Shown here piece by piece: positions 6,400 through 14,515 of a DNA stretch of 18,244 nt (the stretch's first letter is position 1; each line of letters starts with the position of its first letter). The stretch is from an uncultured Lachnospiraceae bacterium. Lineage in GTDB: Bacteria > Bacillota > Clostridia > Lachnospirales > Lachnospiraceae. The notes beneath the pieces were generated by a model. That model searched no databases and was not told the DNA's origin. It was given only the letters and a program-made list of their open reading frames with translations. Location of the stretch: positions 1 through 18,244 of the forward strand of contig CABSEG010000063.1 in assembly GCA_902476645.1 (NCBI GenBank), read 5' to 3'. Both the position numbers and the translations under genes were made by a program.

Positions 6400-7702
6400 C
6401 CCGTCCCTCCTGTTTTTCAAACCGGACCCGAATGGAATTGGCATGGGCCGTCAGCTGCTCACAAGTGGCAAACTGAATAATGTCCTCGTGAACCGGTTCC
6501 AGGGCCTCCCTGGAATAATAGACAATGCTGGACTTCTTTACAAAATCATCCACGCTCAGAGGAGAGAAAAATTTCGCCGTACCGTTGGTTGGCAGCACAT
6601 GGTTAGGGCCTGCAAAATAATCTCCCAAGGGCTCGCTGCTGTATTCTCCGATGAAGATGGCTCCAGCGTTTCGGATCTTCGTCATCACATAGAAGGGATC
6701 CCTTGTCATAATTTCCAGGTGCTCGGAGGCAATCTCATTTGCCGTCTCAATGGCTTCCTCCAGATTGGAAGCTACCAGAATATACCCATACTGATCCAGA
6801 GACTTCTGTATGATTTCCCTTCTGGAAAGAGTTTCCAAAAACCGGTCAATCTCTTGTGACACCTCTCCAGCCAGCTTTTCACTGGTGGTAATCATGATGG
6901 CAGATGCCAGCTCATCGTGCTCTGCCTGGGAGAGCAAGTCCGCCGCCGCAAAACGGGGATTCGCTCCTTCGTCGGCCAGCACCAGAATCTCACTGGGTCC
7001 TGCGATGGAATCGATGTTCACATAGCCGTACACGGCCTTCTTTGCTAACGCCACATAGATATTACCGGGCCCCACAATCTTGTCCACCTTGGGAATGCTC
7101 TCAGTGCCAAATGCCATGGCGGCAATAGCCTGGGCCCCTCCCACCTTGTAAATTTCATCCGCTCCGGCCTCTCTGGCTGCTACCAGAGTGTTGGGGTTCA
7201 CCTTCCCCTGGCTGTTACAGGGAGTAGTCATGATGACCCGCTCCACCCCGGCCACCTTGGCCGGTACAATGTTCATCAGCACAGAGGATGGGTACACCGC
7301 CTTTCCTCCCGGCACATAGACGCCCACTTTGGCCAGCGGCATCACCTTCTGTCCCAGCATGGTTCCATTGGGCTGACTGTCAAACCAACTGTACTGCTTT
7401 TGCTTTTCATGATAACTTCGGATATTAACCAAAGCCTTTTTGATCACCTGTATCAGCGCAGGATCCGCTTCCTCATAGGCTTGCGCGATTTCTTCCTCCG
7501 TTACTCTTATATTATCCTGATTGATCTTGGCCCGGTCAAACTGTTTTGTATAAGAAAAAACTGCCTCGTCTCCTCTTTTTTTCACCTGGTCTACAATTTC
7601 TGCCACTCGACCTTCATACTCTCCATAGTTGTTAGGACTTCTCCTTAGCAGATGTTCCAGAATGTTTTTTCTGGTTTCTTCTGTCAACGTTACAATCCTC
7701 AT
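6392..7702 (-). CDS. hisD: histidinol dehydrogenase
   Basis: A 436-residue enzyme for the last two steps of histidine synthesis, oxidising histidinol to histidine with two NAD. The zinc ligands Q259, H262, D361 and H420 and the catalytic pair E327-H328 (SEHLE) all fall within one residue of the E. coli numbering. VGVYVPGG (126-133), the NAD-binding VGPGNIYVALAKK (210-222) and AGPSEI (234-239) are present. The ATG follows a strong GAGGAGGAG site, 12 bases after hisG. The hisB ribosome site lies within the last codons of this gene, pointing to coupled translation. Nothing unusual is seen. Confidence 0.98.
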   Translation of the reverse strand: MRIVTLTEETRKNILEHLLRRSPNNYGEYEGRVAEIVDQVKKRGDEAVFSYTKQFDRAKINQDNIRVTEEEIAQAYEEADPALIQVIKKALVNIRSYHEKQKQYSWFDSQPNGTMLGQKVMPLAKVGVYVPGGKAVYPSSVLMNIVPAKVAGVERVIMTTPCNSQGKVNPNTLVAAREAGADEIYKVGGAQAIAAMAFGTESIPKVDKIVGPGNIYVALAKKAVYGYVNIDSIAGPSEILVLADEGANPRFAAADLLSQAEHDELASAIMITTSEKLAGEVSQEIDRFLETLSRREIIQKSLDQYGYILVASNLEEAIETANEIASEHLEIMTRDPFYVMTKIRNAGAIFIGEYSSEPLGDYFAGPNHVLPTNGTAKFFSPLSVDDFVKKSSIVYYSREALEPVHEDIIQFATCEQLTAHANSIRVRFEKQEGRDE

Positions 7703-7714
7703 GATGCTCCTCCT

Positions 7715-8350
7715 CTATAAAGCGGATCTGAGATCCGTCAGAATCTTCGTAATCCTCTCATTTTCCATCTTCATGCTTACCTGGTTTACCACCACTCTGG
7801 CAGACAGAGGGCAGATCTCCTCCAATACCTCCAGACCATTTTCCCGAAGCGTAGAACCGGTCTCTACAATATCCACGATCACTTCAGACAAGCCCACGAT
7901 GGGCGCCAGCTCGATGGAACCGTTCAGCTTGATAATTTCCACGGTCTGATGCTTCTGATTATGAAAATAGTCCTTGGCAATGTTGGGATACTTGGTGGCC
8001 ACCCGGATCTGCTCCTGGTGCTTTAAAAGCTCCCTGGCCGAGGCAGGACCACACACACACATCCGGCACTTTCCAAACCCCAAATCCAGCACCTCGTAGA
8101 GTTTTCTCTGTTCTTCCATGATCGTGTCCTTTCCCACAACCCCGATGTCTGCTGCTCCATACTCCACATAGGTGGGCACATCCGGTCCCTTGGCAAGGAA
8201 AAATTTCAGCATCAGCTCTTCGTTGACAAAAATCAGCTTTCTGGAGGTGGGATCTTTCATTTCCTCACAGGTGATTCCGATCTTTTCAAACAAAGCCAGG
8301 GTAGTCTTGGCCAGCCTCCCCTTGCCCAGCGCAAATGTAAGATATCTCAT
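7715..8350 (-). CDS. hisG: ATP phosphoribosyltransferase, short form
   Basis: A 211-residue catalytic subunit for the first and controlling step of histidine synthesis, joining ATP and PRPP into phosphoribosyl-ATP. GKGRL (9-13), ADIGVVGKD (67-75) and the PRPP loop DIVETGSTLRENGL (160-173) are clear. The protein ends after the second catalytic domain and lacks the C-terminal ACT-like histidine-sensing domain of long HisG. By family knowledge it therefore needs HisZ for activity and feedback inhibition. Its ATG overlaps the hisZ stop by four bases (ATGA), so the partner subunits are translationally coupled. GGAGGTAGGAG lies just upstream within hisZ. Confidence 0.98.
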   Translation of the reverse strand: MRYLTFALGKGRLAKTTLALFEKIGITCEEMKDPTSRKLIFVNEELMLKFFLAKGPDVPTYVEYGAADIGVVGKDTIMEEQRKLYEVLDLGFGKCRMCVCGPASARELLKHQEQIRVATKYPNIAKDYFHNQKHQTVEIIKLNGSIELAPIVGLSEVIVDIVETGSTLRENGLEVLEEICPLSARVVVNQVSMKMENERITKILTDLRSAL

Positions 8351-9585
8351 AATTCTCCTACCTCCTGCTCATCTTTTGTCAAAAGGGCCATGCCCTCGTC
8401 TCTCCGATACTCGTATACCATAGGAATCTGTTTTCTCTTAGCCAGCTTTTGATAGCTTTCATCTGATCTGCCATACTCCCTGCAGATCAGTTCCACCTCC
8501 ACCCCTTCTCTTCTCAGATTCCCAGCTTCTAAAATAGCTTCTCTGCGCATTTCCCTTTGATACAGCAGCATGAGCCGCTCTTCTTTTCTTGGAATTTCAA
8601 TGTTCTGCCTGCGCAGGGCATTTTGCAGCTGGTTTAATTCCACTACAAATCCGATGGAGGACGCGGGTTTTCCAAAATGACCCAGTAAGTGATCATATCG
8701 GCCTCCCTTCATAATGGCATCCCCAGTCCCAAAGGTATATGCCCGGAAAGTTACCCCTGTGTAATACATATAGTTGCTAAGCATCCCAAGATCAAAAGAG
8801 ATGTATTTAGCAAATCCATATTCTTCCAGTATCTGATACAAATTCCTGAGGCGTTCCAGAACCTTCAGGGCTCTCTCCCCCGGCTCCATGGCAGCCGCCT
8901 GATCCAGAATCTCCACGGAACCAAACAGCTTTGGCAAACTCACAAAGAGCTTCTTTTGCTTCTGACTGATTGACAGCTCTGTAAGCAGCTCCTCCACGCC
9001 AAAATTATTCTTATTGGAGATCAACTGCTTAAGGGTCTCTTCCGTGTCCTCGTCAATTCCAGCTTCCTCCACCAGACACTTAAAAAACTCCACCTGGCCG
9101 ATGCTCACCTGAAAATCGGTCAGACCGGCTTTCAAAAGTACGTCTGCCGCCATAGCGGCCATTTCCGCATCTGCCTCAGCACTGCCGTCTCCGATCAGCT
9201 CCGCCCCCAGTTGAGTTGATTCCTTTAACCTTCCCTGATAGCTGGAATTATTGATAAACGTATGTCCCTGATAGCAGAGCCGGACCGGCATATCCTCCTG
9301 GGTAAAATACTTGGCTGCGGCCCTGGCAATAGAAGGGGTAATGTCCGGCCGAAGCACCAGGGTATTTCCCTCCCGGTCAAAAAATTTAAACAAATCCTTT
9401 GAAGGAACTGTCCCCACCTCTCTGCTGAAGACATCAAAGAACTCAAAGGTAGGCGTTTCTATATCCCGGTATCCGTAGGAGCGAATCACCCCCAGCAATC
9501 GTTCTAACAAAGCCAGCTTCCCGGCACATTCTTCATTGTATACGTCTCTTACGCCTTCCGGCGTATGCAGTAATTTTTCTTTCAT
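8347..9585 (-). CDS. hisZ: HisZ, regulatory subunit of ATP phosphoribosyltransferase
   Basis: A 412-residue paralogue of the histidyl-tRNA synthetase catalytic core that binds short-form HisG and gives it histidine feedback control. The N-terminus TPEGVRDV (8-15) and the class II motif 2-like RPDITPSIAR (79-88) are visible. True HisRS usually has R-E-F-x-Q where this protein reads RLCYQGHTF, in keeping with HisZ. The immediate downstream coupling to short hisG makes HisZ much more likely than HisS. It is the first gene of the operon, with GAGGAG six bases before the ATG and a consensus promoter about 70 bases upstream. Confidence 0.96.
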   Translation of the reverse strand: MKEKLLHTPEGVRDVYNEECAGKLALLERLLGVIRSYGYRDIETPTFEFFDVFSREVGTVPSKDLFKFFDREGNTLVLRPDITPSIARAAAKYFTQEDMPVRLCYQGHTFINNSSYQGRLKESTQLGAELIGDGSAEADAEMAAMAADVLLKAGLTDFQVSIGQVEFFKCLVEEAGIDEDTEETLKQLISNKNNFGVEELLTELSISQKQKKLFVSLPKLFGSVEILDQAAAMEPGERALKVLERLRNLYQILEEYGFAKYISFDLGMLSNYMYYTGVTFRAYTFGTGDAIMKGGRYDHLLGHFGKPASSIGFVVELNQLQNALRRQNIEIPRKEERLMLLYQREMRREAILEAGNLRREGVEVELICREYGRSDESYQKLAKRKQIPMVYEYRRDEGMALLTKDEQEVGEL

Positions 9586-9598
9586 CTGATTCTCCTCA

Positions 9599-9614
9599 AT
9601 CGCTTTATCGCTTT
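9599..9614 (-). repeat. tandem 8-base repeat next to the hisZ ribosome site
   Basis: AAAGCGAT occurs twice without a gap on the minus strand, ending four bases before the GAGGAG ribosome site of hisZ, inside the short his leader. Two copies can arise by chance or slippage. Its place makes it a possible site for translational tuning. Confidence 0.5.
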
Positions 9615-9640
9615 AATGTGCTAATTTGCTACCATGCGAA

Positions 9641-9683
9641 ATTGACAGTTTTCATTATACGCACTCCACCAGAAAATGTCAAT
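9641..9683. promoter_or_regulatory. inverted repeat flanking the his promoter, candidate operator
   Basis: On the plus strand ATTGACAGTTTTC (9641-9653) and GAAAATGTCAAT (9672-9683) are reverse complements apart from one extra base. The distal arm covers the -35 box. The proximal arm starts immediately downstream of the -10 box and covers the expected transcription start. A dimeric repressor binding both arms would block the promoter. The regulator is not identifiable from this window. Confidence 0.5.
9654..9682 (-). promoter_or_regulatory. hisZ: consensus promoter of the his operon
   Basis: TTGACA (9682-9677), a 17-base spacer and TATAAT (9659-9654) match the housekeeping sigma consensus at all twelve positions. 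The -35 box overlaps the TGA stop codon of recU. Transcription should start near 9647, giving a leader of only about 62 bases. No T-box, histidine-rich leader peptide or attenuator fits there. Confidence 0.88.
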
Positions 9684-10212
9684 CCCTCATATCCAGATCC
9701 CTGGCCAGGGCCTCCAGATAGGGCACTAAAATTCCTCCCTGGCTGTGCAGCAAATACGCCTGATCCAGTTCTTCATAGGTAAAGCTCTTTCTTCCCCCTT
9801 GTTTTCCCCTATCCCAAAAGGCTCGCATTCTGGCATAGGGAAGATAAAAGATCTCATTTCTCGCCGTATAAAAAAGAATCAGAAAGGCTACGCCACCCTG
9901 CCGCTCAAAAGCCTCCATAAACGCCACCTGATGTTCATGAATATTTTGCAGGGCAAAGGTATCCCCCGCACACTCCTTGGCATCAAAGCAAACGGGGATT
10001 CCCTGTACCGCCCCGATATAGTCCACCGTGGACTTCTGATCAAAATACGCCAGTGTAATATGGCGGCTCTCCTTATCTATACGGATGGGAGTAATGGGGG
10101 TTGGGATCTTTTGAATCAGGGCGAGTCCCTTCTCCCGGTACTGTTCATTGGAACGATTGATCAGATCCTCCAATGTGGACCCTCTAAGGCCTCTGGAATT
10201 CCACGTTGCCAT
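9679..10212 (-). CDS. recU: Holliday junction resolvase RecU
   Basis: A 177-residue PD-(D/E)XK nuclease that resolves four-way DNA junctions during recombination and repair in Firmicutes. The N-terminal NSRGLRGSTLEDLINRSN, KIPTPITPIRID (35-46), the core STVDYIGAVQG (61-71, D64), FDAKE (76-80, D77 and K79) and NIHEHQ (90-95) line up with Bacillus RecU. The usual glutamate of FEAKE is aspartate here, a conservative change. The N-terminus is shorter than in B. subtilis, as is common in Clostridia. The ATG overlaps the end of the pseudouridine synthase gene by 29 bases and has GAGGGGGGAGG upstream. In Bacillus recU sits with a penicillin-binding protein gene; here it ends the relQ operon. Confidence 0.95.
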   Translation of the reverse strand: MATWNSRGLRGSTLEDLINRSNEQYREKGLALIQKIPTPITPIRIDKESRHITLAYFDQKSTVDYIGAVQGIPVCFDAKECAGDTFALQNIHEHQVAFMEAFERQGGVAFLILFYTARNEIFYLPYARMRAFWDRGKQGGRKSFTYEELDQAYLLHSQGGILVPYLEALARDLDMRD

Positions 10213-11203
10213 CTGCCTCCCCCCCTCTTCGGTCTAATCCTTTTTTTCTCACGATCTCCGCAAATAACCCGGGCAAAGGAGCTGTAAAGACTCTTCCGCT
10301 CAGATAGGATAAAGTTCCCTCCAGTTTCGGAAATTCCAGACGGTACGCATGCAAAAGCTGATACTTTAATCCAAATATTTCCCCATATCTCCTGTTCTGT
10401 TCTGTATCCCCGTACTTGGGATCTCCCAAAATGGGATGCCCGATGCTGGCTAAATGGGCCCTGATCTGATGGGAACGTCCGGTGATTAATTCCACTTCCA
10501 GCAAGGTTGCGTCCTTTCCCCACGCCTTGGGGCGATAGACCGTACAGATTGGACGATCCTCCCGGGTAGCAGGCTCTTTCAAAATGCGGACCTGATTCCT
10601 GCTTTCGTCCTTTCTCAGGTATCCCCGTATGCGATCTGGCTCTTTGATGCTTCCTGCCACCAGGCAGCGATAAAACTTGTGCAGGCTCCGATCCCGGAAA
10701 ACAGCTCCCATGGTCTGCAATCCTTCTATGGTTTTTCCTGCCACCACAATCCCACTGGTATTTCGGTCCAGACGATTGCAAACAGAGGGCCGAAAGCTCT
10801 TTAGCTCCTCTCTGGTCAGGGCTCCGTTTCCCAGAAGATAAGCGGTGATCTCCTCCACCAAAGAAGCCTCTCCGCTCCCGTCCTTCTGGGAAAGCATGCC
10901 GCAGGGCTTATTTATCAGAAGGATATGATCATCTTCATAGAGAATCTCCAGCGGATTGGTCCCGGTAACCTCAATATGTACTTCCCTGGAAAACTTTTCT
11001 ATGGTCTCATCTGCCAAAAACAAACGTATCACGTCTCCGCAGACCAGCTTCTCGTTTCCGGCAGCTTTCTTGCCATTCAGAGTAATATTTTTTTTCCTCA
11101 GCATTTTATAAAGAAAACTTTTCGGCGCCTGGTTTAAAAATTTTGCCAGCAGTTTATCCAGCCTCTGGCCTGCTTCCTTTTGTGTTACAGTAATCCGTTT
11201 CAT
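10184..11203 (-). CDS. RluC/RluD-family RNA pseudouridine synthase
   Basis: A 339-residue enzyme that isomerises uridine to pseudouridine in RNA, most likely 23S rRNA. An S4 RNA-binding domain (about 13-65, with AGQRLDKLLAKFLNQAP) precedes the catalytic domain. The catalytic signature NRLDRNTSG (143-151) holds aspartate D146, and ELITGRSHQIRAHLASIGHPILGD is the typical second motif of the RluA superfamily. The start has GAGAGGAAAG upstream and lies 11 bases after the unknown membrane protein gene. The target position cannot be told from sequence alone. It is the second pseudouridine synthase in this operon, from a different family to the RsuA-type one. Confidence 0.95.
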   Translation of the reverse strand: MKRITVTQKEAGQRLDKLLAKFLNQAPKSFLYKMLRKKNITLNGKKAAGNEKLVCGDVIRLFLADETIEKFSREVHIEVTGTNPLEILYEDDHILLINKPCGMLSQKDGSGEASLVEEITAYLLGNGALTREELKSFRPSVCNRLDRNTSGIVVAGKTIEGLQTMGAVFRDRSLHKFYRCLVAGSIKEPDRIRGYLRKDESRNQVRILKEPATREDRPICTVYRPKAWGKDATLLEVELITGRSHQIRAHLASIGHPILGDPKYGDTEQNRRYGEIFGLKYQLLHAYRLEFPKLEGTLSYLSGRVFTAPLPGLFAEIVRKKGLDRRGGEADGNVEFQRP

Positions 11204-11214
11204 GTCTTTCCTCT

Positions 11215-11817
11215 CTACAGAGAAATAGCCAAAATGGTATGTTTGATTAGCGCTTCTCTGGTCAGATCCGGATACCGCTCATCCGGAGTAAAGGAAATGC
11301 CCTCCCGAAGCTTTTCCTGATGTTCATTCAGGGAGTCCAGCCGCTCCAGATAAGGCTTTAACTCCCTGAAGATCTTTACATTTACCTTGTATCCGTTTCC
11401 TTTTAAGATCTTTTCCATATGCTGTTCCGCAAAGGAAAGGTCTGCCTTAAGACTTTGTGTATATCCGATCACCGTGTTGGCGCAGACGGCGATGCTATCA
11501 ATCTGGGTACTCTTCTCATAGGCGGTTACGGTCAGCTCATACGCCACCTCCAGCGACCCTTTGTGAGCCTCAATCTGCCGGTATGCTGTTTCCTCCATGG
11601 GCTTTTGCATCAGCATTAAAATCATCCCCACCGCGCTTTTCGACGCAGGAAGACATCCCATAATTGCTACAAAGGTAAATAAATTCAAACGGGTTTTGGT
11701 AATGGCCAGGCCCGTAAAAAAAATCAAAAGCGGAATGGCAAATAACACGAGGGTGACCAACACCCGCTTTTTCTTCTGTGCCCGAATATATCCAAAATTT
11801 CCTTTTCGTATTTTCAT
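11215..11817 (-). CDS. unrecognised protein with two membrane helices
   Basis: I do not recognise this 200-residue protein. After a basic N-terminus (KIRKGNFGYIRAQKKKR) come two hydrophobic helices, about 19-39 and 45-70. These are followed by about 130 mostly charged, helical residues with an acidic and lysine mix (for example SFAEQHMEKILKGNGYKV and LERLDSLNEHQEKLREG). Positive-inside reasoning puts both the N-terminus and the long C-terminal part in the cytoplasm. No metal-binding or catalytic motif stands out, and C54 and C102 are the only cysteines. It has an AAGGATAAGAGG ribosome site, 22 bases after the dehydrogenase gene and 11 before the pseudouridine synthase gene, so it is expressed with them. 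It is a genuine gene by frame, spacing and ribosome site. Confidence 0.85.
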   Translation of the reverse strand: MKIRKGNFGYIRAQKKKRVLVTLVLFAIPLLIFFTGLAITKTRLNLFTFVAIMGCLPASKSAVGMILMLMQKPMEETAYRQIEAHKGSLEVAYELTVTAYEKSTQIDSIAVCANTVIGYTQSLKADLSFAEQHMEKILKGNGYKVNVKIFRELKPYLERLDSLNEHQEKLREGISFTPDERYPDLTREALIKHTILAISL

Positions 11818-11839
11818 CCTCTTATCCTTTCCCCATCCG

Positions 11840-12619
11840 TCAATCCAGACGATTTAAACGCTCCGTAAGCTCTGCCAGAAAACCGTGAGGCAAAATCTTG
11901 GCTGCCATCCGCAGCGCCTGAATGCTGCTCCCATAGACAGAGAGCGCACGGCCACAGGCCCCGTCCCGAATGGCCTTTTTTACCACCTCCTGTGGATCCG
12001 CCATAGACGATTTCTTAAAAGCGGCCATCTTGTGCAGCTTTTCCGCTTTATCGAAAAACGGCGTATCTACAGGGCCCGGGCATACTGCTGTTACCGTAAT
12101 CCCCTTCTTCTTTAACTCTGCCCGAAGGGCCCTGGCGAAACTGAGCACATAGGCCTTTGACGCCGCATAGACCGCAAACCCCGGCTGGGGCAAAAAAGCT
12201 GCTGCTGAGGCCATCATCAGAACTCTGCTTCCTCTCCGCAAAAAAGGCAGACACAGACAGGTGACCTGAGTTAATCCCTCGCAGTTTAGCCGCACTGTAG
12301 AGCGGGCTGAACCAGGAGACAGCTCCTCCAGATAACCGATTCTTCCCACCCCTGCTCCATTTACCAATACCTTAATGGAGGGGCGCTCCATAAAAAGGCG
12401 CTCCTCCAGGCGCTGAAGGTCCGCCCGTTTTCTCAGATCCAAAGGCAGTACCACCAGTGGCTTTGCTGACTGGCTTCTTAAAGCCTCCAGCTTCCTTCTG
12501 CTTCTGGAAATTACCCAGATCTCATCCAGACAGCGGTAATCTGCCGATAATTGCCGTACAAACTCCCTGCCCATCCCGGAGGATGCGCCCGTTACGATTG
12601 CTATTTTCAACCTGTTCAC
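11840..12619 (-). CDS. short-chain dehydrogenase/reductase
   Basis: A 259-residue classical SDR with an NAD(P)-binding Rossmann fold. The glycine motif TGASSGMG (10-17), NGAG (87-90), the catalytic tetrad N112, S138, Y151 and K155 (YAASK), and PGPVDTPF (181-188) are all present. SRSRRK (39-43) after strand 2 has basic residues that favour NADPH, which is an inference. The start is GTG with AAAGGA four bases upstream. The ygiQ stop codon lies in frame nine bases before it, so no earlier start is possible. The C-terminus is short and amphipathic (MAAKILPHGFLAELTERLNRLD), as in SDRs annotated as acting on lipid-like or long-chain substrates. The substrate is unknown. Confidence 0.92.
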   Translation of the reverse strand: MNRLKIAIVTGASSGMGREFVRQLSADYRCLDEIWVISRSRRKLEALRSQSAKPLVVLPLDLRKRADLQRLEERLFMERPSIKVLVNGAGVGRIGYLEELSPGSARSTVRLNCEGLTQVTCLCLPFLRRGSRVLMMASAAAFLPQPGFAVYAASKAYVLSFARALRAELKKKGITVTAVCPGPVDTPFFDKAEKLHKMAAFKKSSMADPQEVVKKAIRDGACGRALSVYGSSIQALRMAAKILPHGFLAELTERLNRLD

Positions 12620-12628
12620 CTGTTCCTT

Positions 12629-14515
12629 TCATTTTAATGCCTTTTTGTGCACGTTTCGAATAGTCTTTTTCTTCTTCGGTGGTTTTTTCATCTCCCGTTG
12701 CTTTTCCGCAAAAGCGCCTTTTCTTGGGCGAATCAGACACTCCTTCCCATATCCGATCAGATCTCTTCTGTGCGCAGCCTGCAAAGCTTCCTCCACAAGC
12801 TCATAGTTCTTCGGGTTCCGATACTGAATTAGCGCCCTTTGCATAGCCTTTTCATGAGGATTTTTCGGAACATAGACAGGCTCCATGGTTCTTGGATCCA
12901 CCCCCGTATAGTACATGCACGTGGAAATGGTGGAGGGAGTCGGATAGAAATCCTGTACCTGCTGTGGCATATAGCCCAGATTCCTCAGATATTCTGCCAG
13001 AGCCACCGCATCCTTCATGGTAGCTCCCGGATGCGAGGACATTAAATAGGGAACCAAGTACTGGTTTTTATGAAGCTCCCTGTTTAACTCTTCATACCGC
13101 TTGGCAAATTTCAGATACACAGCATGAGCAGGTTTCCCCATGTTTTGCAATACCCGGTCAGATACATGCTCTGGCGCCACTTTCAGCTGGCCGCTCACAT
13201 GATGTTCCACCAATTCCTTAAAAAAGGTCTCATCCTTATCATAAATCAAATAATCAAATCTTATTCCTGACCGGATGAAAACCTTCTTTACATTTGGAAG
13301 GCTCCTAAGCTTTCTAAGCAACCGCAAATAATCACTGTGATCCACCTTCAGGTTCTTACATGGCTGTGGAAAGAGACACTGCTTTCCGGGGCAGACTCCC
13401 CGCTCTTTTTGCCGCTCACAGGAAGGTTGCCGGAAGTTGGCCGTAGGTCCTCCCACATCGTGGATGTATCCCTTAAAGTCCTTATCCCACACAAACTTTT
13501 CGGCCTCTGCTAAAATGGATTCATGGCTTCTGGTCTGTATGATTCTTCCCTGGTGAAAGGTCAGAGCGCAAAAATTGCAACCTCCAAAGCAGCCACGGTT
13601 GCTGACCAGGCTGTACCTTACCTCTTCGATGGCAGGGACTCCCCCTAATTTTTCATAAGAAGGGTGATAGGCGCACATGTAAGGCAGGGCATATACCCGG
13701 TCCATCTCGCTCTGGGTCAAGGGCATAGCTGGTGGATTCTGTACCACATAGAGATGTTCGGAGTAAGGCTCCACCAAGCGCTTTCCGGAAAAAGGATCCG
13801 TATTGATGTATTGAGTATAAAAGCTTTTGGCGTAATTTCGCTTATCTTGTTTCAGTTCTCCAAAAGTAGGAAGCATCTGGTAATCATAGACGCTCTCCAG
13901 ACTCTTTGTCTTATAAACGGTTCCGGCCACAAAGGTTAAATCTGAAATACAAATTCCCGCATCCAGGGCCTGAGCGATCTCCAGGATGGATCTTTCTCCC
14001 ATTCCATAAGAAATCAGATCTGCCCCGGCATCCAGTAATACCGATCTTTTCAAACCATTATCCCAGTAATCATAATGGGCCAGCCTGCGCAGGCTGGCTT
14101 CAATCCCCCCAATAATGATGGGCGTGTGCTTATAGACTTGACGAATCAGATTGCTATAGACCACTACGGCATGGTCCGGCCGTTTGCCCATCACCCCTCC
14201 CGGTGTAAAGGCATCTGTTTGTCTCCTTTTTTTAGAGACAGAATAGTGGTTGACCATGGAGTCCATATTTCCAGCAGAGACCAAAAATCCAAGCCTGGGT
14301 TCTCCTAAAATGGCAATGCTTTCTTTTACCCTCCAATCCGGCTGGGATATGATGCCCACAGTAAAACCATTGGCCTCCAAAAGGCGGCTGATTATGGCGT
14401 GGCCAAAGGAAGGATGATCCACGTAGGCATCCCCGATGACATAGACAAAATCCAACTGCCGGATTCCCCTCTCCAACATCTCCTCTCTGCTAATAGGCAG
14501 AAAATTAGTCTTCAT
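12629..14515 (-). CDS. ygiQ: YgiQ family radical SAM protein
   Basis: A 628-residue radical SAM protein of the widespread but functionally unassigned YgiQ family. An N-terminal domain (about 15-200), resembling the cobalamin-binding-like part of such proteins and containing DHAVVVYSN and GGIEASLRR, precedes the 4Fe-4S motif CFGGCNFC (C309, C313, C316). Further cysteines follow within FRQPSCERQKERGVCPGKQC. SGQLKVAPEH and QDFYPTPST are family hallmarks, and the C-terminus is lysine-rich. I chose the ATG at 14515 because GAGGT lies eight bases upstream. An in-frame ATG five codons earlier has no ribosome site. The gene overlaps the HAD gene by 11 bases. Its biochemical reaction is not established. 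Confidence 0.95.
   Translation of the reverse strand: MKTNFLPISREEMLERGIRQLDFVYVIGDAYVDHPSFGHAIISRLLEANGFTVGIISQPDWRVKESIAILGEPRLGFLVSAGNMDSMVNHYSVSKKRRQTDAFTPGGVMGKRPDHAVVVYSNLIRQVYKHTPIIIGGIEASLRRLAHYDYWDNGLKRSVLLDAGADLISYGMGERSILEIAQALDAGICISDLTFVAGTVYKTKSLESVYDYQMLPTFGELKQDKRNYAKSFYTQYINTDPFSGKRLVEPYSEHLYVVQNPPAMPLTQSEMDRVYALPYMCAYHPSYEKLGGVPAIEEVRYSLVSNRGCFGGCNFCALTFHQGRIIQTRSHESILAEAEKFVWDKDFKGYIHDVGGPTANFRQPSCERQKERGVCPGKQCLFPQPCKNLKVDHSDYLRLLRKLRSLPNVKKVFIRSGIRFDYLIYDKDETFFKELVEHHVSGQLKVAPEHVSDRVLQNMGKPAHAVYLKFAKRYEELNRELHKNQYLVPYLMSSHPGATMKDAVALAEYLRNLGYMPQQVQDFYPTPSTISTCMYYTGVDPRTMEPVYVPKNPHEKAMQRALIQYRNPKNYELVEEALQAAHRRDLIGYGKECLIRPRKGAFAEKQREMKKPPKKKKTIRNVHKKALK

Noticed and set aside
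6400..6444. Extended 210-residue HisB starting upstream
   Set aside because: The extra 15 residues lie in hisD coding sequence and have no ribosome site. The internal ATG has AGGAGGGA and gives the normal family length.
5914..6480. 188-codon plus-strand open frame opposite hisB
   Set aside because: It is antisense to a fully conserved hisB and the end of hisD. Long antisense frames opposite well-biased coding sequence are expected, and no homology is recognisable.
9586..9678. T-box riboswitch or histidine attenuator ahead of hisZ
   Set aside because: The leader from the consensus promoter is only about 62 bases. It lacks T-box conserved elements and a terminator, and its one small ATG frame has no histidine codons.
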